From SIG622 sp045604705 (GTDB lineage: Bacteria; Bacillota; Clostridia; Oscillospirales; CAG-382), in the NCBI GenBank assembly GCA_045604705.1, contig JAZUOO010000037.1:1-56412 (forward strand): DNA of 56,412 nucleotides, read 5' to 3'. The position numbers and the translations under genes are program-made. The notes beneath the pieces are model-generated. The model was not told where the DNA came from and made no database searches. It was given only the letters and a program-made list of their open reading frames with translations. The stretch's first letter is position 1. Each line of letters begins with the position of its first letter. Positions 36,133 to 45,261 of this stretch are shown piece after piece.

Positions 36133-36813
36133 TTTGGGGGATTTTAGATGCTATCTTAAATAAACTTTGTAACACAATAAAACTTTGAAAAAATATGCAT
36201 ATAGCACTTACAAAAAACATAAGTCCGTTTTTTTGGACACAATCTATGATACACTGTTTGTGACAAAACAACAGGTTTATAGTGTTAATAAAATATTATA
36301 AAAAGAATATAGATATCTATGTTTTATGTGTTTTAATTGTAAAAATAATTTTATTAGATGTTGTTCTTAATATCTTATATTTTATAATTTTATTTCCAGA
36401 CGAACAATGAATTAATAAACGCCTATCGGTCTAATTTTGCGTTGTATCTGATTATGTGCGGATATATACAACAATCAGGTGAAAGCTTGTGTAATATTTA
36501 TCAAATGTTTATGTAATTTTTTGGCGAAAAATGTTGACTTTTGACATTTTTTGTATTATAATACATTTTGTGTAATTTTAATATAAATGGCACTAAAGTG
36601 TTGTGTTTTTTTGTTGACAAGAATTGTTTTTTTCTCAACTTGTGAATAAACACATAACACCATAATATATTTGTGTTGACATGAGGACAGGTATTATTTC
36701 GGCTGATTTTTTATAAAAGTTTTAAAAGAGAAACTCCATACATGTTGACAGTGTGAAATTTGTAAAAATACCAAAAGGGTAGTTTTGTTAATAAAAAAGG
36801 GAGCTGATAATTT
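36133..36813 (+). promoter_or_regulatory. Long A/T-rich leader region with promoter of the VWA-tubulin operon
   Basis: No convincing gene in 680 bases. TTGACT (36534-36539), 17 bases, TATAAT (36557-36562) is a good promoter and would give a leader of about 245 bases. Two more TTGACA boxes downstream (about 36614 and 36675) have no good -10. A GTCC-T7-GGAC hairpin is at about 36209-36225. The region is much more A/T-rich than the neighbouring chromosome. Confidence 0.7.
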
Positions 36814-39339
36814 GTGAAGAAGTTTATAAGCACAGGGCTTATGTTGTTATTGTTGTCCATATGTGTTGCTGCATGTTTTATCGGGGTAACCGCCTCTGAA
36901 AATGTTGGTGAATCAAAAGCTATTGCAATTGTGTTTGACAACTCAGGTTCTATGTATGTTAACGGCAACAAAGCATGGTGTCGTGCAACATATGCTACTG
37001 AGGTCTTCGCCTCTATGCTGAACAAGGGAGATATTCTGCAGATATATCCAATGAACCCGTTTAAGATTGGTGATAAAGAATATAGTATGGATAATCCCTT
37101 TCAAGTAACAGATGCGTCGCAAGCATATCAGATTCGGGATATTTATACCGAAAAAAACGGGGACACACATATTGAAAGTATGGATTATGCAATTAGTGGG
37201 TTGCAAAAGCTAAATGCCGATAAGAAGTATATGATTGTATTGTCCGATGGCGATTATTTTTACAGAAACAGACTCAAACTGAGCAAGGATGAGTCCAGAA
37301 GACAGTTGGATACGTATTTCCAGAAAGCAAATGAAGATATAATGATGATGTATCTGGCCATCGATTCTGTTGCAATAGTGCCGAAAACACCACAATCTGA
37401 GTTCTTTGTAAGTAAAAAAGTAACAAACAGTACCGATGTTTTGTCGGCATTGACAGAGATGTGCAATAAGATTTTCGGAAGAGATACCCTGCCCAAAAAT
37501 CGCATATCGGGTAAAACAATCGACTTCGATATTTCGATGAGTAAGCTGATAGTGTTTGTGCAAGGTGAAAACATTTCCGATTTGAAGATAACAGGCGAAT
37601 CGGGGCAGCCTTGGAAGCCGTCAAGCATATCAACCGCAAAATATGCAACAGACGGTTGGGGTTATAGCTCCTCAGTCTCGGATACATCTCTTCAGGGAAT
37701 GCTGGTTACTTATGAAGACTGTGATGCCGGCAAATGCACTATTGATTATTCCGGAGAGGCAACAAGTATCGAAATATATTATGAGCCGGATGCTGATCTT
37801 GATTTTGTTTTCACCGATTCGGAGGGAAACACGGTAAATCCTGAGGCTCTATACGAAGGAGAATATAGAGTTAGTTTTGGAATGAAGGATGCAAAAACAG
37901 GAGAGCTTATCTCATCTGATTTGCTTGGTAATCCGCAATATCGGGGAACCTATTCCATCAATGGTGAAAAAACAGCTATTGTTTGTGACGGACATAACGG
38001 CACAGTTCCGGTTACATTGAAAATGGGTGATTCTTTTGATGCAAACCTGACTGTTACATATCTGAGCGGATACACAATTACAAAGGATTCTTCAGATTTT
38101 GGTTGGCCTTTTGGGGGAATAAAGGTAGCCGCCAGACCTGCCGGGAATCTAAAGCTTGAAATTTCCGGTGGCGATAAGGTTTATTCACTACAGGATCTCG
38201 GAAAAGGAAAGCCGTATATTGCTAAAGTATATCATGAGGGAACTCAACTTACCGGAGAGGCACTTGACAGCGTTGTTCTGGAATGGGATCCTGATACCAG
38301 TAACGCAGAAATAAAGCAGGAATTTGCAGAAGATCACTTTAATCTGTGGCTTTGTTACAAGGATCCCTCAAAACCGGAAAACACACAATGCGGAAAATGC
38401 ACGGTTACTATATTTGCTTCCTATCATGAGGAAGGTAGCGATAATGCACAAGCGCAGCAATCTCTAACCTATATGATAAAGGATGATTTCGCCCCCCTAC
38501 ACCTGGACCTGCATGCTCCCGATAGTTATATCACAATTAAGGAGATTGACGAAAGTCGTCCGATAGTTGTGGGACTGAGTATCAATGGAAACAAGCTGAC
38601 TGAGGCGGATTTTAATGCGGTAAAACTAAAAGTGGATTGTGGTGGTATTGAGTACGATATCGCCGCCGACAAAAAGGAGTCAGCATATCTTATCAAGCTT
38701 TTACCCACAAAGGATATAGAAGAAGGCAATTATCCCATCAGAGTAACCGCAGAATATACTGACCACATAGGAAGAGTTACAGAAACCGATGGTTCATTGA
38801 CAATAACCCTTAGCCGCGTTCCCTTGTGGCTGAAATGGTTTCTTCGGATTATGTTCCTGCTTCTGATTGCTCTTATCATCTGGTTTTGGCTTAAAACCCC
38901 TGTTCTCCCGAAAAAAATTAGAATTACAAACATTTCGGTAAAGATTGGCAACAAAGAGATGAGCAATCTGAAAGCAGCTGTAATTTATCCTTCAAAAGGG
39001 AAAAGACGCGAAGTTAAATTAAAAGGGACAGGAGATCTTTCAGATGCACGTTGGAGTGCAACACTTATTCCCGCAAAGGACAGCTACAGGTATCTCCCCT
39101 CAAAGAAAAGAAAAGCTTTGGTGGTGAATGGAAGCGTAAAGGCTTCCGGCAATGTCTCTAAAATAGATATTGGTAATGAATCGTTTGCGCGTAGCAAAAA
39201 GGACGGCAGTCTGTTCCGCACGTCTGAAAGTATAAAAGATTTCAGCTTCCCTCAGGGATCGACGAATTATTCGGGAACAAAAGACATAAATGGTAGATCT
39301 GCCAAATATTCTGTGTCCTGTGACATAAAGTTTGAATAA
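36814..39339 (+). CDS. Secreted/anchored VWA-domain protein (operon gene 1)
   Basis: An 841-residue protein starting at GTG behind GGGAG. A signal sequence (residues 1-28) is followed by a von Willebrand factor A domain with the MIDAS motif DNSGSM (D42, S44, S46), TY/TH positions and VLSDGDYFY, so metal-dependent ligand binding outside the membrane is expected. Residues 230-665 are beta-rich, probably several Ig-like folds. One transmembrane segment at about 672-692 (LRIMFLLLIALIIWFWL) leaves a basic, beta-rich cytosolic tail of about 145 residues, which could contact the next gene's product. First of five genes in a row. The pathway is not known. Confidence 0.88.
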   Translation: MKKFISTGLMLLLLSICVAACFIGVTASENVGESKAIAIVFDNSGSMYVNGNKAWCRATYATEVFASMLNKGDILQIYPMNPFKIGDKEYSMDNPFQVTDASQAYQIRDIYTEKNGDTHIESMDYAISGLQKLNADKKYMIVLSDGDYFYRNRLKLSKDESRRQLDTYFQKANEDIMMMYLAIDSVAIVPKTPQSEFFVSKKVTNSTDVLSALTEMCNKIFGRDTLPKNRISGKTIDFDISMSKLIVFVQGENISDLKITGESGQPWKPSSISTAKYATDGWGYSSSVSDTSLQGMLVTYEDCDAGKCTIDYSGEATSIEIYYEPDADLDFVFTDSEGNTVNPEALYEGEYRVSFGMKDAKTGELISSDLLGNPQYRGTYSINGEKTAIVCDGHNGTVPVTLKMGDSFDANLTVTYLSGYTITKDSSDFGWPFGGIKVAARPAGNLKLEISGGDKVYSLQDLGKGKPYIAKVYHEGTQLTGEALDSVVLEWDPDTSNAEIKQEFAEDHFNLWLCYKDPSKPENTQCGKCTVTIFASYHEEGSDNAQAQQSLTYMIKDDFAPLHLDLHAPDSYITIKEIDESRPIVVGLSINGNKLTEADFNAVKLKVDCGGIEYDIAADKKESAYLIKLLPTKDIEEGNYPIRVTAEYTDHIGRVTETDGSLTITLSRVPLWLKWFLRIMFLLLIALIIWFWLKTPVLPKKIRITNISVKIGNKEMSNLKAAVIYPSKGKRREVKLKGTGDLSDARWSATLIPAKDSYRYLPSKKRKALVVNGSVKASGNVSKIDIGNESFARSKKDGSLFRTSESIKDFSFPQGSTNYSGTKDINGRSAKYSVSCDIKFE

Positions 39340-39375
39340 CAAAAATCTATAAATAGCTACATAAAGGAGTACATT

Positions 39376-42300
39376 ATGGAAAACAAAAGAATTAACGAAG
39401 AACTCAAACCCAATGAAGTTAATGCAGCGTATCTTTTTCTTGGAATTGGTGGTGCAGGCTGTGATATTGTAAAGAGAATTGCTAAAAGATGCCACCCCGC
39501 CGAAAGAGAAAATATCAGCTTTCTCTGCATGGATACTGATGTTAATGACCTTAAGAGAATAAAGGATGAACTCCCTTTTGTACACATCATTCAGACATCC
39601 ACAACTCAGACAGTTGGAGCTTTTCTTGACAATGATGATGATGCGCGTAAACGCTGGTTTCCCAAGAGCGCCGTAATGTACGATAAGACAATGTCCGAGG
39701 GTGCAGGTCAGGTGCGTGCAATTTCCCGTCTGGCAGTTGACGCAACCATAAAGACAGGCAGAATACGCCCACTCTATGACTCTATCGATAGCCTTTTCAG
39801 AAAGACCGGTAAGGAACTTAAGCAGTCTATGCGTTGCATCATTGCAAGCTCTTCCTCCGGCGGTACAGGCTCGGGTATGATACTTCCTATCTCTATGTTC
39901 ATCCGTAACTATGTTAAGGAAAAGTATCCGAATGCCGCTCTTCTTACAAGAGCACTCCTACTTCTTCCTGAAACACTTGACAGTGTTATAGATTCTCAGA
40001 CAGAGCGTGACAGCCAGGCACGTAACGGTTATGCTACCATCAAAGAGCTTAATGCGTTTATGATGAAGGGCTCAGGCTTTGTTGACCTTGACCCTGATCT
40101 CTGGCAGTATCGCGACCTCCACGTCGACGTTCCGATAGCCGGATCTGATAAGCTCAAGTCACTTTCTGCACTTCCTATCGACTTCTGCTTCCTTATGGAC
40201 GGACAGGACGCTGAGGACAGTACGCTCACAAGCTATGAGCAGTATAAAGAACAGGCATCCATCGCACTTTATGAACAGAATATCGGTCCTATGCAGAGGA
40301 AGGCAGCTTCCACCGAGGATAATATCATCAAGGAACTTGCAAAATCTCGCGGACGTAACAGATTTGGTGGTATTGGTGCAGGTATTGTGCGCTATCCTTA
40401 TGAGAGAATTGTTGACTATGTTGCCTGCGATCTTGCAACAGACAGTATAGGTGGTGAGGGTGAGTCATCAAAGTGGACAAAATATGATAAGGCTCACAAA
40501 CTCTATATGAAGGAACAAAAAAGGCGTGGACTGTCTCTTGAGTCTTCCAAAAAACTTGGTGAATTTTATATTGAGCATCTTGACAGTGCAGCAAAATCGG
40601 GCGGCGATGCTTTCTCAAAGGACATGGTCGGTGTTTACCTTGAAAACATTGATGAACGTGTAGAGCTGTATATGGCTAATCTCGACGCTCAGATTGAGAC
40701 TGTTGTCAGCGAAGATTCCACTATATTCAACACTCTCAATGCTACCTCGGGTCTCGGTTCAACAATCGATTACACCAACCCCGAAAATTCACTCAGCAAT
40801 AACATTGACAACCTTATTGCCTATAGAAACAAGGTAAAGGAAAAGGCAAAGGACGGATCCTACAAGGTTGACGATATTGCAAAACGCTTTATCGAGGGCG
40901 TGTTCACGAACGAAAAGTTGACTACTATAATTGATGAGGAGTACAGCATTGAGAAGCTTCTCAAGAATAGCATTGGAGATGTTGCACATCCTTGTGCTGC
41001 ACGTTATATAATTTACAAGCTCAAGAGTGAGTTTGAAGAAAGACTTAAGCAGGGAGATCATCTTGATGCTGCAAAGGCTCTTGAGGCTGCAGAGAACGCC
41101 GAATACTCCTTCAAGTTTGCAAAGAATTCAGTTACAGGTCTTGAAGGATTAAGAGAACTTGAAAAGGAAAATCCCTCTGTATTTGATAAACTTAAGGGAT
41201 ATAATAGTCTTTATGAAACGGCAAATGAGGCGCTTCCCAATTACCTTAGAAAAGCAAAGGCGTTCTGTTACGAAGAAGCTAAGCATGCAGCTTACGAAAA
41301 GGCATACGGCTATATCAAGGCATTCACAGAAGAATACGAAAGATTCTTTGGTACTTTTGAAGAAAAGGTTAAAAAGCTCAGCCGTGTGAAGGACGATATT
41401 GCAAATGAACTAAAGTACAAAAAGGGCGACTCCGTTATGAATATTTGCTCTGATAGTGCTGTTATAGCTGAGCTCAGCCGCACAGCTCTCACCAAGATCT
41501 CTCAAGAATCCTCTCTTCTCTGTTCTGATATCAACGGAGCTATCTTCGATCAGGTTAAGAAAAATGCTGTATTTAATATGGAAAGAGCCATCGCAGGTGA
41601 TGACCTTTCCATTGAGAACCGTCACAAGGATATATTTGACGATATTCTTATGGGTTACTTCAAGGATGAGATATTTGAAAAGTGCGAAGAAATCAATGTT
41701 GATATTATAAACTCCATAGTTCTTGAATATAAGCTTACAGAGGGTATAAAGGCACGTTCAAACGGTACAGAATTTATCTTCAAGGCTAGCGATGCCGAAT
41801 CCTACCTTAAGACAAAGATTGCTATGGGATCAAGAATAGCAGCTCCCTCTATTCAGAGAATGCTCAATGTGGAACCCAGAGAAATCAATCGTTGTGCTTA
41901 TAACACTAGCCTTACGGACAACCGTCAGTTCAACGTTAAGGTTCTTCTTGAAAAGGGTGACCCCTGTGAGTCGGTTTCTAAGTACGAAATTCGTTTCTTC
42001 AATGCTCTGTACAATGTAACTCCCGACAAGCTCAAGAAATTTGCTGCTCCTTACGTTACAGAGACAGGCAAGAAGGAACCCGGTATATACCACAAGGCGT
42101 ACCATAGCTATTCAAAGAGTATTGGTCCCGACTCTACCAAGAATGCGTCTATGTCTACACATATTGACAAGCGTTGGGACAGCATTAAGGTGATGCCTGA
42201 AATCGACGACGATTATCAGAAGAGCATTGTCCTCGATATTCACAAGGCGTTTATATACGGTATCGTTCACGGTGCTATCCAGCACAATCCTCTCTCTCTC

Positions 42301-43047
42301 AAAGCAGGCGGTAAGCTCGTATACAACTATAAAAACTCCAATGACCGTTTTGAGTCTCTTGTTGTTTCAAACGGTACTCTTTGTGATGAGTTCTATGAAA
42401 TTCTTGATGCTCTCTATGTAAACGCAAAGGTTGTTGAAGATATCAACGAGGTAATTAAGCAGCGCAAGCGTGCAATGAGTATTATGAAGAACTGTAACTA
42501 CGAAGAAACGGAATTTTTTAAGGATATGGCCAACTTCGATATGTTTACATTCTACAATGGTAAGAGAAAACTTGACAGCTTATCTGCAAAAGAACTTGCG
42601 GCTCTTGCAGATAATATTGAAAAGAACTCGATGAAGAAAAGGGAAGATCCTGATTTTGTGGGCCAAGTCACAGAGAACACAACCAGCCTCTTTGCAATTC
42701 CGCTGATTTATTATTATTCTCTTCCCAATTCTAACAGATACGTTTCCGAGCTTAATGCTATGGTAGACGCCGTTATCGGAGTGTTTAAAGAGGAATATCA
42801 AACATGGGAAAAGGAAGAGGATGTTAAGTTTGTTCTTTGTGATAGACTTATAAACGAGTTTGACCTACTTCAGGAAAACTACAAAAAATATGTTGAGCAC
42901 CCTGACATCAATGTTCCCGAAAATGTAGAAGACAACGAAGTTCTTGATGTCATCAGAAGAAAAATCCAGGAAGAAGTTCGTTCCGCACCAGAACCCGAGG
43001 ATTACGAGACACTTCTCGACCATATCGCAAAACGCGCAAGAAATTAA
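39376..43047 (+). CDS. Giant tubulin/FtsZ-like GTPase (operon gene 2)
   Basis: A 1223-residue protein whose first 300 residues are tubulin-superfamily: LFLGIGGAGCDIV (G23-G28) for the first phosphate loop, MDTDVNDL, the signature loop SSSSGGTGSGM (G162-G167) and RNGYATIKEL, the usual position of the guanine-contacting asparagine. It resembles the Tubulin_2 group of bacterial FtsZ-like proteins. About 900 more residues follow, helical and charged, without a family that I recognise; this is three times the size of FtsZ. AAAGGAG precedes the ATG, 36 bases after the VWA gene. FtsZ-like genes beside VWA genes have been noted in comparative genomics and proposed to remodel membranes (recall). GTP-dependent assembly is inferred. 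Confidence 0.88.
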   Translation: MENKRINEELKPNEVNAAYLFLGIGGAGCDIVKRIAKRCHPAERENISFLCMDTDVNDLKRIKDELPFVHIIQTSTTQTVGAFLDNDDDARKRWFPKSAVMYDKTMSEGAGQVRAISRLAVDATIKTGRIRPLYDSIDSLFRKTGKELKQSMRCIIASSSSGGTGSGMILPISMFIRNYVKEKYPNAALLTRALLLLPETLDSVIDSQTERDSQARNGYATIKELNAFMMKGSGFVDLDPDLWQYRDLHVDVPIAGSDKLKSLSALPIDFCFLMDGQDAEDSTLTSYEQYKEQASIALYEQNIGPMQRKAASTEDNIIKELAKSRGRNRFGGIGAGIVRYPYERIVDYVACDLATDSIGGEGESSKWTKYDKAHKLYMKEQKRRGLSLESSKKLGEFYIEHLDSAAKSGGDAFSKDMVGVYLENIDERVELYMANLDAQIETVVSEDSTIFNTLNATSGLGSTIDYTNPENSLSNNIDNLIAYRNKVKEKAKDGSYKVDDIAKRFIEGVFTNEKLTTIIDEEYSIEKLLKNSIGDVAHPCAARYIIYKLKSEFEERLKQGDHLDAAKALEAAENAEYSFKFAKNSVTGLEGLRELEKENPSVFDKLKGYNSLYETANEALPNYLRKAKAFCYEEAKHAAYEKAYGYIKAFTEEYERFFGTFEEKVKKLSRVKDDIANELKYKKGDSVMNICSDSAVIAELSRTALTKISQESSLLCSDINGAIFDQVKKNAVFNMERAIAGDDLSIENRHKDIFDDILMGYFKDEIFEKCEEINVDIINSIVLEYKLTEGIKARSNGTEFIFKASDAESYLKTKIAMGSRIAAPSIQRMLNVEPREINRCAYNTSLTDNRQFNVKVLLEKGDPCESVSKYEIRFFNALYNVTPDKLKKFAAPYVTETGKKEPGIYHKAYHSYSKSIGPDSTKNASMSTHIDKRWDSIKVMPEIDDDYQKSIVLDIHKAFIYGIVHGAIQHNPLSLKAGGKLVYNYKNSNDRFESLVVSNGTLCDEFYEILDALYVNAKVVEDINEVIKQRKRAMSIMKNCNYEETEFFKDMANFDMFTFYNGKRKLDSLSAKELAALADNIEKNSMKKREDPDFVGQVTENTTSLFAIPLIYYYSLPNSNRYVSELNAMVDAVIGVFKEEYQTWEKEEDVKFVLCDRLINEFDLLQENYKKYVEHPDINVPENVEDNEVLDVIRRKIQEEVRSAPEPEDYETLLDHIAKRARN

Positions 43048-43077
43048 TCTATCAGAATTAAAACGGAGGTATGCTTT

Positions 43078-45261
43078 ATGTACACTGTCATAATAGCTGA
43101 AAAAAAGCATTTTGACGCGATTGAACAGAATAAACTGTATTTCAAGCCGTTTCTTGACAGATTAAATAAAGAGTTTGCGTTTTGTGAATGGAATCCCCAA
43201 GGGAAAAACCTATATGAATGTGTACCCACTCTTATAAAAACAGTTGGAAGACATACAACTTGGCGTGCAGTAATTCTCAAAGATGATAGTCTTTCACTTC
43301 ACAAGAATCCCTTTGATGCTATCTGCTATGAGAGAATGCTTGCGTGTGAAGAAAGGAACCGACTTATAAATCCGCTTGATGATGCAGATGACGCAGAATA
43401 TGCGTCATCTGCAGGGTGGAGTGCTGATTTTGTGTCTCAGGAATCCTTTGACACATGGAAGCATGATTGTGGCGAACGCATAAAAGCTCGCCTTCAGGAT
43501 AATGCTGAAATTTTTAGGGATGCACTCCGATTTCCGCTTCAGCGTCTTGCAACTTGTCTTTGCTATGTTCCAATTGTTAATCAAAACAATAGTTCTGTAA
43601 AAAAACACGAGATAGCCGACTTTGTTGATAAGGTTCTTGATCCAATGAATTTCGAAAAACACCTTACGGATCTTGATCGTTTGTATCACCTTAAACAAGA
43701 CAGACTCAAGGATGATCTCAGAAGGGAATGCCTTGAAGAAATGCTTCCCGGAGACGGTGATTTAAACAGGAAGAACTCCATGGGCATAGTTCTACCCACA
43801 GAGGTATTTTGCTTTGCGGAAAGAACAACCGAAACGGGATTTTCGGATGATCGTGTATACTGGGAAAACCATACCGGGCTTGAATATTCCGATTTCGTCG
43901 GAAGAAATATGTATTTCGATAAAATGAGGTTTATAGCGTCCGATATTCTTCCCTGTACACACCAGAATTACAGATATGATCGTATACGTTTCCTGTATAA
44001 TCTCCTTTTGTTTTCATTGAATGAAGTGCCCAGTGGAACCGTTCAGCCGAGAAAGCTATATTGCCTAGAAAGTGAGAATAATGAAAAATCACTGAATTCT
44101 ATTGTTTCTGCGTACATAGGCAAACTTAATAATTCAATAGAACTTGTAGACGAACAGATTGAAAAAATCAAACGAGATGTTCCCAAGGAGCTTACGGATT
44201 CTGAAGCAGAAAAGCTATTTTGCGCAAAGGTCACTGTACCCGTATTGCCCAATGAAGCCTTTGTTGAAGAAGACCTTTTTGCAAATCAAAAGGAATATGG
44301 GTATTTCAGCGATTCGTTCGGAAATGATGCATCAAATTGGTTGGCACAAACAAATAAGACCAATGATTCTGTCGATAAACTTGCTAAGCAACCCAGACGT
44401 GCACTAAAAAAATCCATAGAGAAATTAGAAAGCGAATGTGATGTGGATTACAATATGATCCGTGCTATGAACTCGTTTCAGATGGACGATGTCCGTGACC
44501 ACACAGAAACCGAAAAGGACAAAATGGTGTCCATGGAAGTGACAAATGTATTTGATCTTTCGCATTACCATGAGCAAATAAAAAAAGAGAGTAAAAATGT
44601 TTCTTCGGTTATAAACCGTCGTATGAAGAGAAAGACAAACATCGTTCTCGGTCTTATATGCCTGTTACTCTTTTTTGGGTCATTTCTGCCAATCATATTC
44701 ACGAACAAAGCAACCTACAATACCGTGTCGACTGCTATCCTTTTTTCCTTGGCGTTTACGGGGGTTCTTTTGTTCATTTTTGTGGTAACGGTAATATTGC
44801 TCCGTCTGCCCTTAAAAAATGCAATTAGTTCCTTTAATACAAAGGTAGGGGAAATAGATAACGAGATTCGGAATGCAATGAATAAATATTCCGAGTATCT
44901 AAGTTGTGTGGCCAATGTCAGACGAGGCTACAGAGTACTGAACTTCTCCGAAAACAATGTTGATAAATATGACAGAGCTATTCGCATAAGAAAAAAGCAT
45001 AAAACACACATGGAAAAGACTCGCGCATTAATTCTTGACAAATACGAGGATTTTCTTGATGATAGCGTTGTTTTTAACGATCCCGCAGTGGCTCCTTACC
45101 AATACGATTTCGGAATTGAAAATAAGGAATATGACTACTATCCACCATATATGCCGGATGACAGATTTTTTATTGACTATCTGACACCCGGCAACAAGGT
45201 GGAACTCTCATCTGATTTTGTTAGCAAGATAACGCTTAGAATGGAGGAAATATATGACTAA
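43078..45261 (+). CDS. Two-transmembrane protein of unknown function (operon gene 3)
   Basis: A 727-residue protein. Residues 1-75 are alpha/beta (MYTVIIAEKKHFDAIEQNK ... TTWRAVILKDD), perhaps receiver-like without clear phosphorylation residues. A long helical cytosolic part follows, then two hydrophobic segments at about 521-540 and 548-577 and a C-terminal coiled-coil-like stretch (SSFNTKVGEIDNEIRNAMNK). No signal peptide, so the bulk is cytosolic. I do not recognise the family. CGGAGG lies before the ATG, 30 bases after the tubulin-like gene, and the end overlaps gene 4 by 8 bases. It may anchor the GTPase polymer to the membrane; that is inference. Confidence 0.85.
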   Translation: MYTVIIAEKKHFDAIEQNKLYFKPFLDRLNKEFAFCEWNPQGKNLYECVPTLIKTVGRHTTWRAVILKDDSLSLHKNPFDAICYERMLACEERNRLINPLDDADDAEYASSAGWSADFVSQESFDTWKHDCGERIKARLQDNAEIFRDALRFPLQRLATCLCYVPIVNQNNSSVKKHEIADFVDKVLDPMNFEKHLTDLDRLYHLKQDRLKDDLRRECLEEMLPGDGDLNRKNSMGIVLPTEVFCFAERTTETGFSDDRVYWENHTGLEYSDFVGRNMYFDKMRFIASDILPCTHQNYRYDRIRFLYNLLLFSLNEVPSGTVQPRKLYCLESENNEKSLNSIVSAYIGKLNNSIELVDEQIEKIKRDVPKELTDSEAEKLFCAKVTVPVLPNEAFVEEDLFANQKEYGYFSDSFGNDASNWLAQTNKTNDSVDKLAKQPRRALKKSIEKLESECDVDYNMIRAMNSFQMDDVRDHTETEKDKMVSMEVTNVFDLSHYHEQIKKESKNVSSVINRRMKRKTNIVLGLICLLLFFGSFLPIIFTNKATYNTVSTAILFSLAFTGVLLFIFVVTVILLRLPLKNAISSFNTKVGEIDNEIRNAMNKYSEYLSCVANVRRGYRVLNFSENNVDKYDRAIRIRKKHKTHMEKTRALILDKYEDFLDDSVVFNDPAVAPYQYDFGIENKEYDYYPPYMPDDRFFIDYLTPGNKVELSSDFVSKITLRMEEIYD

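Noticed and set aside
36002..36271. 89-codon hydrophobic minus-strand frame
   Set aside because: It is antisense to the SpoVT fragment copy B and A/T-rich leader DNA; no start signals; hydrophobicity is from T-rich sequence.
36613..36680. Second and third TTGACA promoters for the VWA operon
   Set aside because: No acceptable -10 hexamer at 16-18 bases from either box; the promoter at 36534-36562 fits far better.
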